Assembly (NCBI GenBank): GCA_046598415.1
Contig: JBKJIG010000006.1
Location: 1-64,000, forward strand
DNA from: VFJZ01 sp046598415
GTDB lineage: Bacteria; Actinomycetota; Thermoleophilia; Gaiellales; F1-60-MAGs149
Length of the DNA: 64,000 nt
Reading direction: 5' to 3'
Position numbers and translations under genes: made by a program. The notes below the pieces were generated by a model that did not search any database, was not told where the DNA came from, and saw only the letters and a program-made list of their open reading frames with translations. This document shows positions 57,692 to 64,000 of this stretch, piece by piece (within the stretch, counting starts at the first letter, position 1; each line of letters starts with the position of its first letter).

Positions 57692-59269
57692 CTAGTTGAT
57701 GCGCTTCGTGCCTGCGCCCCACGCGCGGTCGCGGAGGACGAACTTCTGCACCTTGCCGGTCGACGTCTTCGGCAGCGGGCCGAACTCGACCTCGTCGGGA
57801 CACTTGAAGTGCGCCAGGCGGTCGCGGCAGTAGGCGATCAGCTCGACGGCGGTCACCTCGGCGCCGTCACGCAACGTCACGTACGCCTTCGGGCGCTCGC
57901 CCCACTTGTCGTGCGGGATGGCGATCACCGCGCACTCCATCACCGCCGGGTGTGACACGACGGTCTGCTCGATCTCGATCGTCGAGATGTTCTCGCCGCC
58001 CGAGATGATGATGTCCTTCGCGCGGTCGCGCAGCTCGATGTTGCCGTCGGGATGCCACACCGCCAGGTCGCCGGAGTGGAACCAGCCGCCGCGGAACGCC
58101 TGATCGGTTGCCTCGTCGTCGGCGAAGTAGCCGCGCATCACGTTGTTGCCGCGCATCACCACCTCGCCCATCGTCTCGGCGTCGCGCGGCACGTCGTTCT
58201 CGTCGGCGTCGACCACGCGCACCAGGTCGGCGGTCGGATAGCCCTGGCCCTGCCGAGCACGCAGCCGCGCCTTGTCCGCCGGCGCCGCGTCGTTCCAGGC
58301 GGGCAGCCATGTCGCGACGGTGATCGGCCCGTACGTCTCGGTCAGGCCGTAGACGTGGATGGCCCGGAAGTTGAGCTCGGCCATGCGCGCGAACAGCGTC
58401 GGCGACGGGGGCGCGGCGGCCACGAGCGCCGTCACCGCCGGCTCCACGCGGTGCGCGGCCGGGTGATCGACGACCGACAGCTGCACGGTCGGGGCGCCGC
58501 AGTAGTGCGTCACTCCCTCGTCGTCGATCAGCCGCCATACCTCGCCGGCGTCCACCTTGCGCATCGTCACGTGAGTGGCGCCGACCGCCGTCACGGCCCA
58601 CGGGAAGCACCAGCCGTTGCAGTGGAACATGGGCAGCGTCCACAGGTACGCCGACTCGGGCGAGAGGCCGGCCACGACGCACTCGGACAGCGCGTTCAGG
58701 TACGCGCCGCGGTGCGTGTACTGCACGCCCTTCGGCCGGCCGGTGGTGCCCGACGTGTAGTTGATCGAGATCGGCTCCTCCTCGTCGGCGAGCCACGACT
58801 CCGGGTCGTCCGCCGCGGCGGCGGCGAGGAACGCCTCGTACGGGCAGCCGTTCGTGCCCGTGTCGTCGCACCGCACCACGACCAGGTGGGCGACATCGTC
58901 GGGCGCGACCAGCGACACGAGCTCGTGGTCGACGAGCAGCACGCGCGCGCCCGAGTGCCGCAGGATGTACCCGATCTCGTCGCTCGCGAGGCGCGTGTTG
59001 ATGGCGACCAGCTGCAGGCCCGCCGCCGGCACGCCGAAGTGCGCCTCGAGGATCATCGGTGCGTTCGGCGACAGTACCGCGACCCGGTCGTCCTTCGCGA
59101 GGCCCAGGCCACGCAGCGCGTTCGCGAGCCGCCACGACCGGTCGGCGATCTCGGCCCACGTGTACCGCCGCCCGTCGTCGGCGTGCACCAGCCCGACCTT
59201 GGGGCCATACACGTACGCCGCCCGGCGCAGGAAGTCGACGGGCGTCAGTTCGGTGCGCCAGACCTTCAT
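57692..59269 (-). CDS. AMP-forming acyl-CoA synthetase
   Basis: A 525-residue ANL-superfamily ligase. Core motifs are YTSGTTGRPKGVQYTHRGAY (A3), the YGLTETYGP motif (A5), GWFHSGDLAV (A7), ELRDRAKDIIISGGENIS (A8 and hinge) and the catalytic lysine in PKTSTGKVQKF near the C-terminus. It activates a carboxylic acid to its CoA thioester. The sequence suggests the medium/long-chain or DmdB-like group (FadD3/AlkK type). It lies upstream of the permease gene on the same strand with a 120-bp gap. The ATG at 59269 gives the expected N-terminus (MKVWRTELTPVDFLRR). Confidence 0.93.
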   Translation of the reverse strand: MKVWRTELTPVDFLRRAAYVYGPKVGLVHADDGRRYTWAEIADRSWRLANALRGLGLAKDDRVAVLSPNAPMILEAHFGVPAAGLQLVAINTRLASDEIGYILRHSGARVLLVDHELVSLVAPDDVAHLVVVRCDDTGTNGCPYEAFLAAAAADDPESWLADEEEPISINYTSGTTGRPKGVQYTHRGAYLNALSECVVAGLSPESAYLWTLPMFHCNGWCFPWAVTAVGATHVTMRKVDAGEVWRLIDDEGVTHYCGAPTVQLSVVDHPAAHRVEPAVTALVAAAPPSPTLFARMAELNFRAIHVYGLTETYGPITVATWLPAWNDAAPADKARLRARQGQGYPTADLVRVVDADENDVPRDAETMGEVVMRGNNVMRGYFADDEATDQAFRGGWFHSGDLAVWHPDGNIELRDRAKDIIISGGENISTIEIEQTVVSHPAVMECAVIAIPHDKWGERPKAYVTLRDGAEVTAVELIAYCRDRLAHFKCPDEVEFGPLPKTSTGKVQKFVLRDRAWGAGTKRIN

Positions 59270-59326
59270 CGCTTCATCCTCGCCAGCGCCTCCGCCTCGA
59301 TGACCGCCATGCGGCACCCTACCGTA

Positions 59327-60094
59327 ATGCTGAATGTCCACCGATGGGGGCCTGACGACGGCCCGGCGACCCTCTGCCTGCACGGCGTCACGGGCCACGG
59401 CCAGCGGTTCGCACGCCTCGCGACCGACTGCCTGAAGGACCGCCGCGTGCTCGCTCCCGACCTGCGCGGCCACGGCCGCTCGCCGTGGACGCCGCCCTGG
59501 ACGGCCGAGCAGCACATCGGCGACCTCATCGACGTGCTCGAGGCGGAGGGCGTCGAGATGGTCGATATCGTCGGCCACTCGTTCGGTGGGCTCGTCGCGA
59601 CGCACCTCGCGTCGGCCATCGGCGAGCACGTCGGCCGCGTCGTGCTGCTCGACCCGGCGATCGAGATCGACCCGGAGACGGCGCTCGAGGCGGCCGAGGA
59701 CTCGCGCAATCCGCCATCGTGGGCGTCGATCGACGAGGCCAGGGCCGCGCGTCGCGAGCAGCGCACGCCGGCCGGGTACCCGGGCTCGGATCAGGACGTC
59801 GACGACCACGCGCAGCAGGGCGAGGATGGCCGCTTCCGGTTCCGCTACCTGGCCAGTGCCGCGGTCACGGCGTGGAGCGAGATGGCCGGTCCGGTGGTCG
59901 ACCTGCGCGAGTGGGAGGGACGCCTGCATCTGGTCACCGCCGCGCAGGCGCCGTACGTCACCGACTCGACGCGCGAGTGGCTGAGCGGCGACCTCGGCGA
60001 CCGCTTCACCGAGACCGTGATCGACTCCAGCCACATGCTCTACTGGGACGCCTACGAGCAGACGGCTGTCGAGGTCGCCGCATTTCTGTCCTGA
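59327..60094 (+). CDS. Alpha/beta hydrolase
   Basis: A 255-residue alpha/beta-hydrolase-fold protein. The oxyanion region is CLHGVTGHGQRF, the nucleophile Ser is in VGHSFGGLV, and the catalytic His is in SSHMLYW. LAPDLRGHGRSPW is the usual second strand. I start at ATG 59327 (MLNVHRWGPDD); ATGs at 59309 and 59300 are possible alternatives. It is divergent from the acyl-CoA synthetase gene and may work with it on an ester or thioester. The substrate is unknown. Confidence 0.88.
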   Translation: MLNVHRWGPDDGPATLCLHGVTGHGQRFARLATDCLKDRRVLAPDLRGHGRSPWTPPWTAEQHIGDLIDVLEAEGVEMVDIVGHSFGGLVATHLASAIGEHVGRVVLLDPAIEIDPETALEAAEDSRNPPSWASIDEARAARREQRTPAGYPGSDQDVDDHAQQGEDGRFRFRYLASAAVTAWSEMAGPVVDLREWEGRLHLVTAAQAPYVTDSTREWLSGDLGDRFTETVIDSSHMLYWDAYEQTAVEVAAFLS

Positions 60095-61002
60095 CGTCAC
60101 GCCTGCCCAGGATCGACCGGGTCCTGGTCGCCCTGCTGGCGACGGTCGCCTTCTGGGCGCTGAACGTGATCGTGGTGAAGTGGGCGGTGGGTACGAGCGG
60201 GCAGTGGGATCCGCTCGCGTACTCGTTCATCCGGCTCACCATCGGCGGCGCGCTGCTGATGGTGTTCGTGTGGGCGCGTGAGGGGTCGATCATGGTCGGC
60301 CGGCGCGACGTGCCGCTGATCCTCTTCTCGGCGCTCGTCGGCATCGTCATCAACCAGGTCGGCTTCATGTACGCGGCCACGTACGCCACGGCGACCACGA
60401 TCTCGCTGATCCTCGCCACCATCCCGGCGTTCGCCGCCATCACCGCCTCGGTGCTCGGCCACGAGCGGATCGGCGGCCGGCACTGGCTCGGCATCGGCGT
60501 CGCCGCGGTCGGCACGACGCTGGTGCTGCGGGCAGGCCCGGGCGAGCTCGACATCACCGGCCTGCGCGGCGACCTGCTGGCACTGCTGGCCGCGGCCTCG
60601 TGGGGCGTCTACTCCGCGCTCGTGCGGCCGCTGCTCGACCGGTACTCGCCGAACCGCATCTCGACCGTCGTGGTCTGCGCGGCGTTGCCGATGCTCGCCG
60701 TCGTGAGCTTCCCGCAGGTGCTGCGGCAGGACTACGGCTCGGTCACGCTGGGCGGCTGGGGCGCGCTCACCTTCAGCGTGTTCTTCTCGCTCGTGATCAC
60801 CAACATGCTGTGGTTCGGTGCCATCCAGGCCGGCGGTGCGGCGCGCGCCACCGCGGTGCTGCCGATCCAGCCGTTCCTCGGCGCGCTGTTCGCGTTCATC
60901 CTGCTCGGCGAGACGGTCACCTGGCTGCAGATCGCCGGCGGGCTGATCGTCGTCGTCGGCATCTGGCTGACGCGACGGCGCACGCTCGTCCTCGCCGACT
61001 AG
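60091..61002 (+). CDS. EamA/DMT family transporter (CTG start likely)
   Basis: A 303-residue ten-helix EamA transporter. The first repeat begins VALLATVAFWALNVIVVKWA and includes the conserved SFIRLTIGGALL; the second begins LLALLAAASWGVYSALVRPL and ends in FLGALFAFILLGETVTWLQ. No ATG, GTG or TTG lies before helix 1; the CTG at 60091 overlaps the hydrolase TGA (CTGA), like the ATGA and GTGA pairs elsewhere, so I take it as the start. The substrate is unknown, possibly an amino acid or metabolite exporter. Confidence 0.85.
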   Translation: MTSRLPRIDRVLVALLATVAFWALNVIVVKWAVGTSGQWDPLAYSFIRLTIGGALLMVFVWAREGSIMVGRRDVPLILFSALVGIVINQVGFMYAATYATATTISLILATIPAFAAITASVLGHERIGGRHWLGIGVAAVGTTLVLRAGPGELDITGLRGDLLALLAAASWGVYSALVRPLLDRYSPNRISTVVVCAALPMLAVVSFPQVLRQDYGSVTLGGWGALTFSVFFSLVITNMLWFGAIQAGGAARATAVLPIQPFLGALFAFILLGETVTWLQIAGGLIVVVGIWLTRRRTLVLAD

Positions 61003-61012
61003 CGAGAGCCCG

Positions 61013-62323
61013 TCAGCCGACGACCGCGCGGACGATGTGCAGCGTTGCCTGCGTGGCGTACGCCAGATCGTCGGTGTGAATGCGCTCGTCGACGTTGTGG
61101 AAGCCCTGCTCGTGCACGTCGACCGGCGTGGTGCGGTACGGCCAGAAGCCGTGGGCGACGGTGCCCCACGCCTCGCGTAGATAGTGGGAGTCGGCGAAGC
61201 CGGACGAGATCATGGGCAGCAGGATCGCGCCCGGGTCGGCGTCGTCGAGAAACCCCTGGCAGGCCCGGTAGAGCGGCGTGCCGATCTCGGACGATGCGCC
61301 GCCGGTGAGCGCGTCGAGCCACTGCAGCTCGTACGGCAGGTCGTCGCCGAGCGCCTCGCGCAGCTCGCGCTCCAGGTCGGCCTCGGTGGTGCCGGGCAGC
61401 ACCCGGCAGTCGACCTCGCAGGTGGCGCGCGCGGGCATGACGTTGCGCGCGCTGGAGCCCAGCAGGCGGGTCGGGGCCATGGTGGTGGAGAACAGCGGCT
61501 CGAGCGTCGCGCGCAGCGACTCGTGCAGCGTCGATGCGCGCGCGATGCGCTCCTCCAGGTCGCCGTCGGGCCCGACCAGCACGTCGAGCATGCGTGCCGT
61601 CGTCGGCAGCACGTGGCGCCGGGGCTCGTAGGCGGCGACCCGGCGCACCAGTTCGGCCAGCCGTGGCACGGCGTTCGCGCCCGACCTGGGCCGCGAGGCG
61701 TGCCCGGCGATGCCGAGCGCGGTGACGCCGACCGGCAGCGTCGCCTTCTGGCCGCACTCGATCGACACGACGACGCGGCCATCGGCCAGCACCAGCCGGT
61801 CGCCGCCGCCCTCGTCGATGGCGTAGTCGACCCGCAGGTCGGGCCGGGCGCCGACCAGCCAGCGCATGCCGACGTTCTCGACGCCGTCCTCCTCGTCGGC
61901 CTGCGCGATGAACAGCAGGTCGCCCTTCGGCTTGAAGCCCGAGCGCGCGAGGATGGCCATCGCCACGGCGCGGGTGGCCGTCTGGTTCTTCATGTCGACG
62001 GCGCCGCGTCCCCACAGCCAGCCGTCGTCGTCGACGTGCCCGGCGAACGGCGGGTGCGTCCAGTTCGGCTCGTCGGCGGGCACCACGTCGGTGTGGCCGC
62101 ACAGCGCCAGCGACGGACCGTCGCCGGTGCCGCGGATGCGCGCGATCAGGTTCGGGCGGCCGACCATGCGCGAGGCGAGCTCGCACTCGATGCCCGCCGC
62201 CTCGAGATAGGTCATCAGCAGGTGGGCCGCGGGGGCCTCGTTGCCCGGCGGGTTGCCGGTGTCGATGCGAATCAGGTCGGCGGTGAGCTCCGTCGCCTCA
62301 CGGCGGATCGCGGCGTCGTCCAT
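61013..62323 (-). CDS. M20 family metallopeptidase (DapE/ArgE type)
   Basis: A 436-residue M20 peptidase/deacylase. Zinc ligands and catalytic residues: His in LCGHTDVVP, Asp in WGRGAVDMKNQ, the Glu-Glu pair in QADEEDGVEN, Asp in YAIDEGGG, and His in GFHNVDERIH. A dimerisation domain (residues 200-310) interrupts the catalytic domain. Members hydrolyse N-acyl amino acids, dipeptides or succinyl-diaminopimelate. The TAGGCT box 6 nt before the ATG is shared almost base for base with the divergent gene. Confidence 0.93.
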   Translation of the reverse strand: MDDAAIRREATELTADLIRIDTGNPPGNEAPAAHLLMTYLEAAGIECELASRMVGRPNLIARIRGTGDGPSLALCGHTDVVPADEPNWTHPPFAGHVDDDGWLWGRGAVDMKNQTATRAVAMAILARSGFKPKGDLLFIAQADEEDGVENVGMRWLVGARPDLRVDYAIDEGGGDRLVLADGRVVVSIECGQKATLPVGVTALGIAGHASRPRSGANAVPRLAELVRRVAAYEPRRHVLPTTARMLDVLVGPDGDLEERIARASTLHESLRATLEPLFSTTMAPTRLLGSSARNVMPARATCEVDCRVLPGTTEADLERELREALGDDLPYELQWLDALTGGASSEIGTPLYRACQGFLDDADPGAILLPMISSGFADSHYLREAWGTVAHGFWPYRTTPVDVHEQGFHNVDERIHTDDLAYATQATLHIVRAVVG

Positions 62324-62328
62324 CCGGG

Positions 62329-62335
62329 TAGCCTA
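62329..62335. promoter_or_regulatory. Overlapping divergent -10 elements (TAGCCT / TAGGCT)
   Basis: TAGCCT on the plus strand (62329-62334) and TAGGCT on the minus strand (62335-62330) overlap in one 7-bp block. They lie 7 nt from the plus-strand TTG (62342) and 6 nt from the minus-strand ATG (62323). Two RNA polymerases could not use them at once, so the two peptidase genes may be expressed alternately or in competition. Confidence 0.55.
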
Positions 62336-62344
62336 AGGCCCTTG

Positions 62345-63055
62345 ATGGAACGCTGGCGCGAGGAGGAGATCGGACGCTCGCACCGCGGTGCGCCGATCCG
62401 CGTCTTCCTGCCGGCCCGGCCGGAGGCGCTGCTGGTCGCCGGCGTGCACGGCGAGGAGCCGGAGACGGTGTGGCTCGCGCGACGGCTGCTGGAGCGCATC
62501 GACGGCGACGAGGCGACGATGGCGATCGTCGCCTGCGCCAACCCCGACGGCACGGCCGACTCGATCCGCCAGAACGCCGCCGGCGTCGACCTGAACCGCA
62601 ACTACCCGGCGGCCAGCTGGCTGCCCGACGACTCGTACACCTACCCGCCGGGCACGGCGTGGGAGGCGCGGAACCGCGAGAACCGCAGCTTGCGGTCGGG
62701 ACCGGGACCGGCGCCGGGATCCGAGCCCGAGACGCGGGCGGTGCTCGACCTGATCGAGCGGCTCGGGCCGTCGCTGATCCTCGACCTGCACGCGCCGCTC
62801 GAGCTGGTGCTGCCGACGGCCGACGCGCCGCTGGAGACGGTGGAGGAGCTCGCGCGCCGGGCGCGGCTGCCGATCACGATGGAGCTCGGCAGCCGGACAC
62901 CCGGCGCGCTGCGGGACTGGTGTGCCGATCGCGGTCTGCCCGCGATCACCTACGAGGTCGAGCACGCCGGGCTGCCCGCGCTGGGTGCGCGGCACCTCCC
63001 GGCCCTGGAGTGGCTCGTCAGAGGGCCGCGATCCAGTCGCCAACCACCTGGTTGA
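62345..63055 (+). CDS. M14-type zinc carboxypeptidase-like protein (MpaA-like)
   Basis: A 236-residue protein of the zinc carboxypeptidase superfamily. The first zinc ligands are in VAGVHGEEPETVW (His and Glu), the substrate-anchoring segment is GVDLNRNYPAASW, and the second zinc His is in LILDLHAPLE. The glutamate base may be in ITYEVEHAGLP. It resembles murein peptide amidase A, which cuts gamma-D-Glu-diaminopimelate bonds. No signal peptide is present. The start is ATG 62345, or TTG one codon earlier, which fits the TAGCCT spacing better. The 3' end overlaps the convergent hydrolase gene by 38 bp. Confidence 0.85.
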   Translation: MERWREEEIGRSHRGAPIRVFLPARPEALLVAGVHGEEPETVWLARRLLERIDGDEATMAIVACANPDGTADSIRQNAAGVDLNRNYPAASWLPDDSYTYPPGTAWEARNRENRSLRSGPGPAPGSEPETRAVLDLIERLGPSLILDLHAPLELVLPTADAPLETVEELARRARLPITMELGSRTPGALRDWCADRGLPAITYEVEHAGLPALGARHLPALEWLVRGPRSSRQPPG

Positions 63056-63824
63056 ACTTCTCCGGCTCCTCCCACATCGGGCAGTGGCCGGACTCCTCGA
63101 AGATCACCATCTCGGCGCCCTTCTGGCGCTCCTTCAGCCACTCGCCGACGGCGACCGAGATGAGCTGCTCGTCGGCGCCCCACGTCTGCAGGGTGGGCAG
63201 CTCGTAGCTGCCCACGACGTCGCGGTAGTCCTGCACCGACTGGTCGAGGACGCAGAGCGTGCCGCAGTTCGGGCCGATCTTGCAGACCTCGTCGAGCAGG
63301 AAGGTCATGTCCGCCTCGTTCGGCTTGTGCTTGACCATCAACGGGATGAGGTGTTCCATCGTGCCGCGGAAGTCGGCCTGCGCGCCCGCCAGGAGCCCGT
63401 GCAGGTCGTCCATCGTGAACGCGCCGATCGGGAAGTCGTCGCGCACCAGGTCGGACGGGCCCTGCGAGATGTTGACGTGCCCGCCCATCCAGTCGGCGCC
63501 GAACTGGCGGATCAGCTCCCAGATGGTGAGCGTGCCCATCGACCAGCCCGCGAGCACCGGCTGCGAGAGCCCGAGCGTGTCGACGAAGTGCTTCACGTCC
63601 TTCGCGTACTGGGCGACGGTGTTGTTGCCCTCCGACGCCGGCGAGTCGCCGTGGCTGCGCAGATCGACGCGCATGACGCGGAAGCGCTCGGCGAGCGCGT
63701 CGAAGTTGCGGTCGAAGTAGCGGCGCGTCATGCACATGCCGTGAATCAGCAGCACGTCGCGGCCCGAACCCTTGTCGTCGTAGGCCAGTTGGGTGCCGTC
63801 GGGAAGTTCGTGGAAGCTCGTCAT
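63018..63824 (-). CDS. Alpha/beta hydrolase
   Basis: A 268-residue alpha/beta hydrolase. The oxyanion motif is LLIHGMCMTRRYFDRNF, the nucleophile Ser is in AGWSMGTLTIW, the acid is probably Asp in QTWGADEQLISV, and the catalytic His is in ESGHCPMWEEPEKF. VMRVDLRSHGDSPAS is the usual strand-3 region. This pattern fits esterases, haloperoxidase-like hydrolases and epoxide hydrolases. The ATG has TAGACT 8 nt upstream; the TAG in that box is also the stop codon of the preceding gene. Confidence 0.88.
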   Translation of the reverse strand: MTSFHELPDGTQLAYDDKGSGRDVLLIHGMCMTRRYFDRNFDALAERFRVMRVDLRSHGDSPASEGNNTVAQYAKDVKHFVDTLGLSQPVLAGWSMGTLTIWELIRQFGADWMGGHVNISQGPSDLVRDDFPIGAFTMDDLHGLLAGAQADFRGTMEHLIPLMVKHKPNEADMTFLLDEVCKIGPNCGTLCVLDQSVQDYRDVVGSYELPTLQTWGADEQLISVAVGEWLKERQKGAEMVIFEESGHCPMWEEPEKFNQVVGDWIAAL

Positions 63825-63835
63825 GGGTGGCGAGT

Positions 63836-64000
63836 CTACGCCGTCCCGGCGGCTGGTGCCGGCGCCCGCCGACGCAGCACCCAGAGGGAGGCGACGCCGA
63901 AGGCGGTGATCGCCAGGTAGCCGGCGGCCGGGACGTCCTGCTCGGCCAGGACGCCGACCACGATCGGCGCCACGACGCTGGCCAGCGCCCACACGCTGTT
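63836..64000 (-). CDS. C-terminal end of a probable membrane transporter (5' part outside window)
   Basis: The last 54 residues of a gene entering from beyond base 64000. They contain a hydrophobic helix (LASVVAPIVVGVLAEQ), a second one (AAGYLAITAFGVASLWVL) and a basic tail (RRRAPAPAAG), as in the last two helices of an MFS transporter. Too little is visible to name the family with certainty. The TAG stop lies within the TAGACT promoter box of the following hydrolase gene. Confidence 0.55.
   Translation of the reverse strand, partial: NSVWALASVVAPIVVGVLAEQDVPAAGYLAITAFGVASLWVLRRRAPAPAAGTA

Noticed and set aside
1..64000. tRNA, rRNA, integrase, transposase or phage genes
   Set aside because: Intergenic gaps are too short or show no cloverleaf, and no protein has the motifs of such elements.

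Overview
The window is dense, high-GC bacterial DNA (about seventy percent G+C by eye, not computed). Genes sit almost end to end, many stop/start codons overlap (ATGA, GTGA, TGATG), and GTG and TTG starts are common. The gene set (gltBD, leuCD, mutS2, ychF, an AceE-like homodimeric TPP enzyme, many TetR/GntR/XRE-controlled catabolic genes) and a very consistent leaderless promoter signature (TANNNT 6-8 nt before the start codon) suggest an actinobacterial chromosome, possibly a deep lineage such as Thermoleophilia. That placement is inference. I see no tRNA, rRNA, CRISPR array, transposase or phage gene.

Layout. 1-7537 (minus): an amine-oxidation pair (DAO-type flavoprotein after a trimethylamine-dehydrogenase-like enzyme), then an MFS exporter, TetR regulator and two acyl-CoA dehydrogenases behind an operator-like inverted repeat. 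7631-9537: a thioredoxin-TPR protein and a secreted protein. 9559-12565: a TetR/14-TM drug exporter pair, a small membrane protein and an XRE-cupin regulator. 12565-14507: leuCD. 14453-16586: DMT transporter, GntR and Rrf2 regulators. 16633-19240: multicopper oxidase, membrane protein and signal peptidase I. 19385-27752: ychF, the TPP enzyme, cupin, a large secreted protein, an AEC transporter and two thioredoxin-fold proteins. 27775-31411: DUF1989, PAP2 and methylmalonyl-CoA epimerase genes, a coiled-coil protein and a short FtsH-type protease. 31412-31817 is a gene-free stretch with a duplicated, hairpin-forming 78-bp repeat.

31818-40758: nicotinate phosphoribosyltransferase and pterin dehydratase genes, then a seven-gene plus-strand operon: FAH-family hydrolase, extradiol dioxygenase, HpaB-type flavin monooxygenase, glutamine-synthetase-like ligase, acetoacetate-decarboxylase-like protein, SDR and aldehyde dehydrogenase. 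It reads as a homoprotocatechuate-like meta-cleavage pathway, but the ligase and decarboxylase-like members are unexpected. 40775-42524: a tandem 40-bp repeat, a GFA-type zinc protein, and an ArsC-family gene (41334-41687, minus) whose codon 12, the catalytic cysteine position, is an in-frame TGA. I read it as a selenocysteine-containing ArsC-like protein; it is the most notable item here. It shares a perfectly palindromic divergent promoter with an M55 D-aminopeptidase.

42588-46249: two tandem secreted BNR-repeat proteins. 46314-52565: gltB, gltD and an OsmC-family gene. 52572-55886: two small tandem lipoproteins and mutS2. 55970-64000: an APC permease, AMP-forming acyl-CoA synthetase, two alpha/beta hydrolases, a DMT transporter, an M20 peptidase and an M14-like peptidase sharing one divergent promoter, and the end of a probable transporter gene running off the window.
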